A DNA stretch of 23,822 nucleotides, taken from a virus. Shown piece by piece: positions 21,157 to 23,822 of this stretch. Under the pieces are notes generated by a model, which was not told the DNA's origin, ran no database searches, and saw only the letters and a list, made by a program, of their open reading frames with translations. Where the stretch lies: positions 1-23,822 of IMG/VR virus record IMGVR_UViG_3300006750_000084; one strand, written 5' to 3'. Every line of letters starts with the position of its first letter. Within the stretch, counting starts at the first letter, position 1. The translations under genes and the position numbers were made by a program.

Positions 21157-22812
21157 GTGGCTAGTTTTAGTACTCAGGTACAGTTTTACGCTGGAGATAT
21201 CTCAGGACAGACAACTGAGATAGTCCAGTGGTTACCAGATGCGGTAAAGGCTGTTGTTTCAAGAATTGAAGCAGCAAACCCTGGCTTGTTGCATATGTTC
21301 GCAGCTGAGACCGTACTAAATGCTACGGATGGTGTCTCTTTTGATACAACCGCAAAAGGAAGAATCCTTGACGTGCAGAGAGATTCTAAGAGGTGCTCAC
21401 CGGTTTCACCCCAGTACAGGGCAAAGATTGGGGATAATACGAGTATTTACTATGCTCCAATTACTGACCCTAAATACTATATCCTCAATGGTACACTGAC
21501 TGTTCTTCCTACTCCAACAAATGCTGCTCCTGCTCAGGTATCTTCTGTTGCATATGGTGCGATCAGTGATGCAAATGGTACTATTGCTAGTTTTCCATCA
21601 GAATTTTACAGACATGTGGTTTTATGGGTGGCTATGAATGTTATTCATTCTAAGCTAATAGATTTAAGAGTTGCTTTACCTACTGATCTTGATGCTGATA
21701 CTACGGTATTTAATGCTGTGGCCGACCTTGATCTTTCTGGTATTGATACTTTACCAGCTTCACCTGATGCTCCAGATTATGGAAGTATCGCTGGATTTGG
21801 GCAAGCCCCTACATATACCAAGCCGACAATAGGTTTGACAGGAGCTAGTCCAGATGTTGTGATCCCAGCATTTCCAAGTATTACAGATTTAGACCTGACA
21901 ACAGATAATGCTTTAATTGATATTAATCCGGCCGTTTTGGATGCACCAGCCCTCTCCAGTGCACCAACTGTGGCCGATCCAAGTGGCTCCGTACCAACTT
22001 ATACCCCTCCAAAGGTGGGCGGAGTCACAGAAGAATTAACAGTAGCTATGGATGCTGGTGTAATTGGAACAGAGGCGGATACTCTGAATTTTAGCAAGTG
22101 GTGGAATACACTCGCTGACATGATAGAGACAGAGGAAGATATTGAGTTAGCACAGTCTCAGATGGCTAAGATTACTACTTATGTAGGTGCATACAGTCAG
22201 GCTATGCAGAACCAGTTAAATGAGTTCAATGAAGCAAATGTTGCATATCAGGGCAAGTTACAGGAATATATTACAGAAGCACAATTAGAAGGCTCTCATG
22301 ATGGTAATTTATTAAACAAGTATGCCGCACAGATTCAAGAATATCAGATGCAGGTAAACAATGCGGTTCAGGCGTACCAGAATAATGAGCTTCAGAACAA
22401 GTTCCAGAAATGGACAACAGATTATACTAATAAGCTCCAGGAGTATTCGCTGGCAATACAGCAGGAACTAAACGAATTTAATAAAGAGAGCACTGTTTAT
22501 CAGGCCACTATACAGAAGAATGTAACTGAGTTCGCGGCTAAGGATACTGAATATGCAGCAGGACTTCAGGAGTATGCTACTGAGATGGCTGAGTTCCAAG
22601 CCTTGATAGGTAAGGAGGTTACACAGTATACCACTGATCTAGGTAAGAAGATTCAGCTTTATCAGGCTGTTATACAGAAGGATACTGTGGATTATCAGTG
22701 GCTTCAGGGTCAGTTAGGGTACGTTCAGGCGATGTACGAACAGTGTTGGGCTCCTTATATGGCTGGAGCTAGTCCTGATAAGAATACATCTTTTGTGGGA
22801 GTACAGAAATGA
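21157..22812 (+). CDS. virion protein with an adaptor-like start and a long helical-repeat region, 551 aa
   Basis: Residues 1-180 resemble a head-tail adaptor: WLPDAVKAVVSRIEAANPG, then a beta domain and FPSEFYRHVVLWVAMNVIHSKL. Residues about 190-295 are a Pro/Asp/Thr-rich linker. Residues about 320-530 are a chain of helical repeats spaced by Tyr and Gln (YQGKLQEY, YTNKLQEYSLAIQQEL, YAAGLQEYATEM, IQLYQAVIQKD). Proteins of this layout occur in marine and other environmental phages next to connector genes. It may link the neck to an extended helical structure. The start is GTG at 21157 without a good ribosome-binding site, so translation is likely coupled to the gene before. The stop overlaps the next ATG by four bases. 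Confidence 0.6.
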   Translation: MASFSTQVQFYAGDISGQTTEIVQWLPDAVKAVVSRIEAANPGLLHMFAAETVLNATDGVSFDTTAKGRILDVQRDSKRCSPVSPQYRAKIGDNTSIYYAPITDPKYYILNGTLTVLPTPTNAAPAQVSSVAYGAISDANGTIASFPSEFYRHVVLWVAMNVIHSKLIDLRVALPTDLDADTTVFNAVADLDLSGIDTLPASPDAPDYGSIAGFGQAPTYTKPTIGLTGASPDVVIPAFPSITDLDLTTDNALIDINPAVLDAPALSSAPTVADPSGSVPTYTPPKVGGVTEELTVAMDAGVIGTEADTLNFSKWWNTLADMIETEEDIELAQSQMAKITTYVGAYSQAMQNQLNEFNEANVAYQGKLQEYITEAQLEGSHDGNLLNKYAAQIQEYQMQVNNAVQAYQNNELQNKFQKWTTDYTNKLQEYSLAIQQELNEFNKESTVYQATIQKNVTEFAAKDTEYAAGLQEYATEMAEFQALIGKEVTQYTTDLGKKIQLYQAVIQKDTVDYQWLQGQLGYVQAMYEQCWAPYMAGASPDKNTSFVGVQK

Positions 22813-23087
22813 AAGCAGGGGAAATGGTTGAATTGGTTCAACAGCATCACCCTGACTTAGGAGCCGTGGAAATAGTTAAGATGATAAATAGGGCATCAGA
22901 TGACTTCACAGCAAGGACAAGGGTGCTGGATAGTGCGATTACCTTTCCCACTATTAAGGACCAGAGATTTTATGCTCTTGACGATAAGATATTAGAAATA
23001 CGGTCAGTTGACTTGGAGAACGATGATGGAGATTCTGAGGGGATTCCACATCTTATTGGTCGGCCTGCCATCAGGGATATCACATAA
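22809..23087 (+). CDS. head-tail connector, N-terminal part (possible split gene)
   Basis: A 92-aa protein: a helical start (KAGEMVELVQQHHPDLGAVE and IVKMINRASDDFTARTRV) followed by a beta segment with 'FYALDDKILEIRSVDLEND'. This is the pattern of phage neck/connector adaptors (helix pair, then 'Y.LP.d.l.i..v...'), in which the domain normally continues. Here it stops with TAA at 23085-23087, and the following ORF opens with YVWWTERDSIGIAKYD, which looks like the continuation. The two may be one ancestral gene split by a frameshift, or two cooperating peptides. The ATG at 22809 overlaps the previous stop. Confidence 0.65.
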   Translation: MKAGEMVELVQQHHPDLGAVEIVKMINRASDDFTARTRVLDSAITFPTIKDQRFYALDDKILEIRSVDLENDDGDSEGIPHLIGRPAIRDIT

Positions 23088-23464
23088 TGGCACATTCAAG
23101 ATATGTATGGTGGACTGAACGAGATTCAATAGGCATTGCAAAGTACGATGCTATTAATGCAACATTTGCATCGCCAGATCAGGACGACCTTACTGCTACT
23201 ATCTATTATTATAAACGTGCGGATAGAATTAGTGAGCCCTCAGCAAGTGATGCTTGGGCTACCGAAGAAAATGAAATACTTCCTCAATTCCATGAACATC
23301 TTGTTGAGAAAGCAATACAGTATGGATATGAGAGAAATCCTGATGGGGGTAGTCTTGCACAGTATTTCGGATCGAAGTATGAAGCTGGGATTAAACGAGC
23401 AAGGAAGTTCGCGTATCGCGCGCGAGCGGGTACTTTTAAATACATAAAACCGGTGGATTTCTAA
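23087..23464 (+). CDS. head-tail connector, C-terminal part or partner
   Basis: A 125-aa protein whose start, SRYVWWTERDSIGIAKYD, fits the second half of a connector beta-domain ('yyw...d.igi.p.p') and is followed by a strand (DLTATIYYYKRADRI) and a terminal helical region (LPQFHEHLVEKAIQYGYER) with a basic tail. The last pattern is typical of head-tail adaptors ending in helices. Translation starts at ATG 23087, overlapping the TAA of the upstream gene as TAATG in a different frame. It would act with the 92-aa protein at the portal-tail joint. Confidence 0.65.
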   Translation: MAHSRYVWWTERDSIGIAKYDAINATFASPDQDDLTATIYYYKRADRISEPSASDAWATEENEILPQFHEHLVEKAIQYGYERNPDGGSLAQYFGSKYEAGIKRARKFAYRARAGTFKYIKPVDF

Positions 23465-23685
23465 TGGCTTTATCATGGCGACCAGGAAAATTTGGTGTAG
23501 AATCTTTCAATGAGGTTGGACATGCGTTTAATGATGCTATTATGACAACACATCAGATAACATTTGAACAAGATAAAAGTGACAGGTATACAGATACTGC
23601 TGATTCTGCCTCAACAACGTATACTACTATATCAGTATCAGCACCAACTTATACGGATATAATACCTAACTATGGTACAGCTTAA
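23464..23685 (+). CDS. hypothetical neck/structural protein, 73 aa
   Basis: A small protein with an aromatic start (MALSWRPGKFGVESFNEVG), a polar middle, and a Thr/Ser-rich beta-like end (STTYTTISVSAPTYTDIIPNYG). Not recognised. It is linked to both neighbours by TAATG overlaps (23464 and 23685), so it belongs to the same neck operon and is probably part of the virion. Confidence 0.6.
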   Translation: MALSWRPGKFGVESFNEVGHAFNDAIMTTHQITFEQDKSDRYTDTADSASTTYTTISVSAPTYTDIIPNYGTA

Positions 23686-23822
23686 TGGGTAGTCTATCGT
23701 CACCAAATTTAATAAAAGATGTTTACAAGACTCTTGTATTCAGGAAGTCAGATAATAAGTTTTACCGCGATGATGGAACAAGCGATGTAGAGCTTTTAGA
23801 TTTAGATGTGGTAGATAATTTC
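23685..23822 (+). CDS. unknown protein, N-terminal part cut by the window end
   Basis: Starts at ATG 23685 in a TAATG overlap and stays open for 46 codons to the window edge. It begins MGSLSSPNLIKDVYKTLVFR and continues with an acidic stretch (DVELLDLDVVDNF). The position suggests another tail or neck protein. The pattern 'kdvYktLVFrksdnkfyrddG' resembles N-termini of some phage virion proteins, but no function can be named. Confidence 0.6.
   Translation, partial: MGSLSSPNLIKDVYKTLVFRKSDNKFYRDDGTSDVELLDLDVVDNF

Noticed and set aside
1-23822. CRISPR array, insertion sequence, integrase or attachment site
   Set aside because: No regularly spaced direct repeats, transposase, integrase or flanking duplicated ends were found in the window.

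Overview
The window is a piece of a tailed double-stranded DNA phage genome (Caudoviricetes), split by direction. Nearly everything from about 200 to 12340 reads on the minus strand (replication, recombination and accessory genes). Everything from 12786 to the right end reads on the plus strand (lysis, packaging, head and neck genes). A short plus-strand stretch at the far left (1-220) looks like the tail end of another plus-strand operon meeting the minus operon head-on. Genes are tightly packed with TAATG or ATGA overlaps and clear Shine-Dalgarno sites, so the host is a bacterium. The standard code fits, and GTG and TTG starts are common. The virion genes (P22-like portal, scaffold, SU10-like major capsid protein, neck adaptors) suggest a podovirus-like or related environmental phage. 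No tRNA, integrase or CRISPR array is visible, so the host cannot be named.

Minus strand in order of transcription: a 116-aa protein (11989-12339) with a terminator; about 400 bases without a convincing gene but rich in inverted repeats; three small proteins (10773-11592); a hairpin terminator and a long-stem leader; then a long operon. That operon starts with a 180-aa unknown, a membrane-anchored protein, a DUF6717-like protein and a helix-turn-helix protein. It continues into the most interesting part: a small beta-grasp (ubiquitin/ThiS-like) protein, a 661-aa protein with an E2-type active-site motif, a JAB/MPN (JAMM) isopeptidase and a ThiF/E1-like activating enzyme. It ends with replication genes: a 74-aa unknown, a probable single-strand annealing protein, a probable ssDNA-binding protein, an archaeo-eukaryotic-type primase fused to a DnaB-like helicase, Gp157, an HNH endonuclease and small unknowns.

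The main discovery candidate is the complete ubiquitin-like cassette (Ubl-E2-JAB-E1) inside a phage early/middle operon. It sits away from tail genes, sulfur-transfer genes and any visible defence gene. A second candidate is a set of long-stem inverted repeats in the minus-operon gaps (5206-5284, 8702-8813, 10651-10726, 11625-11680, 11826-11912) plus a dense hairpin cluster in the divergent control region (12366-12525). Some pair better as minus-strand RNA than as DNA, through G-U wobbles, and may be structured leaders or processing sites.

Plus strand: small ORFs including a 44-aa membrane peptide, an M15 peptidase endolysin, a small membrane protein, small and large terminase, portal, scaffold, capsid, a terminator, then a 42-aa basic protein, a 111-aa protein, a 551-aa helical-repeat protein, two connector-like ORFs that may be one split gene, a 73-aa protein and a partial gene at the right edge.
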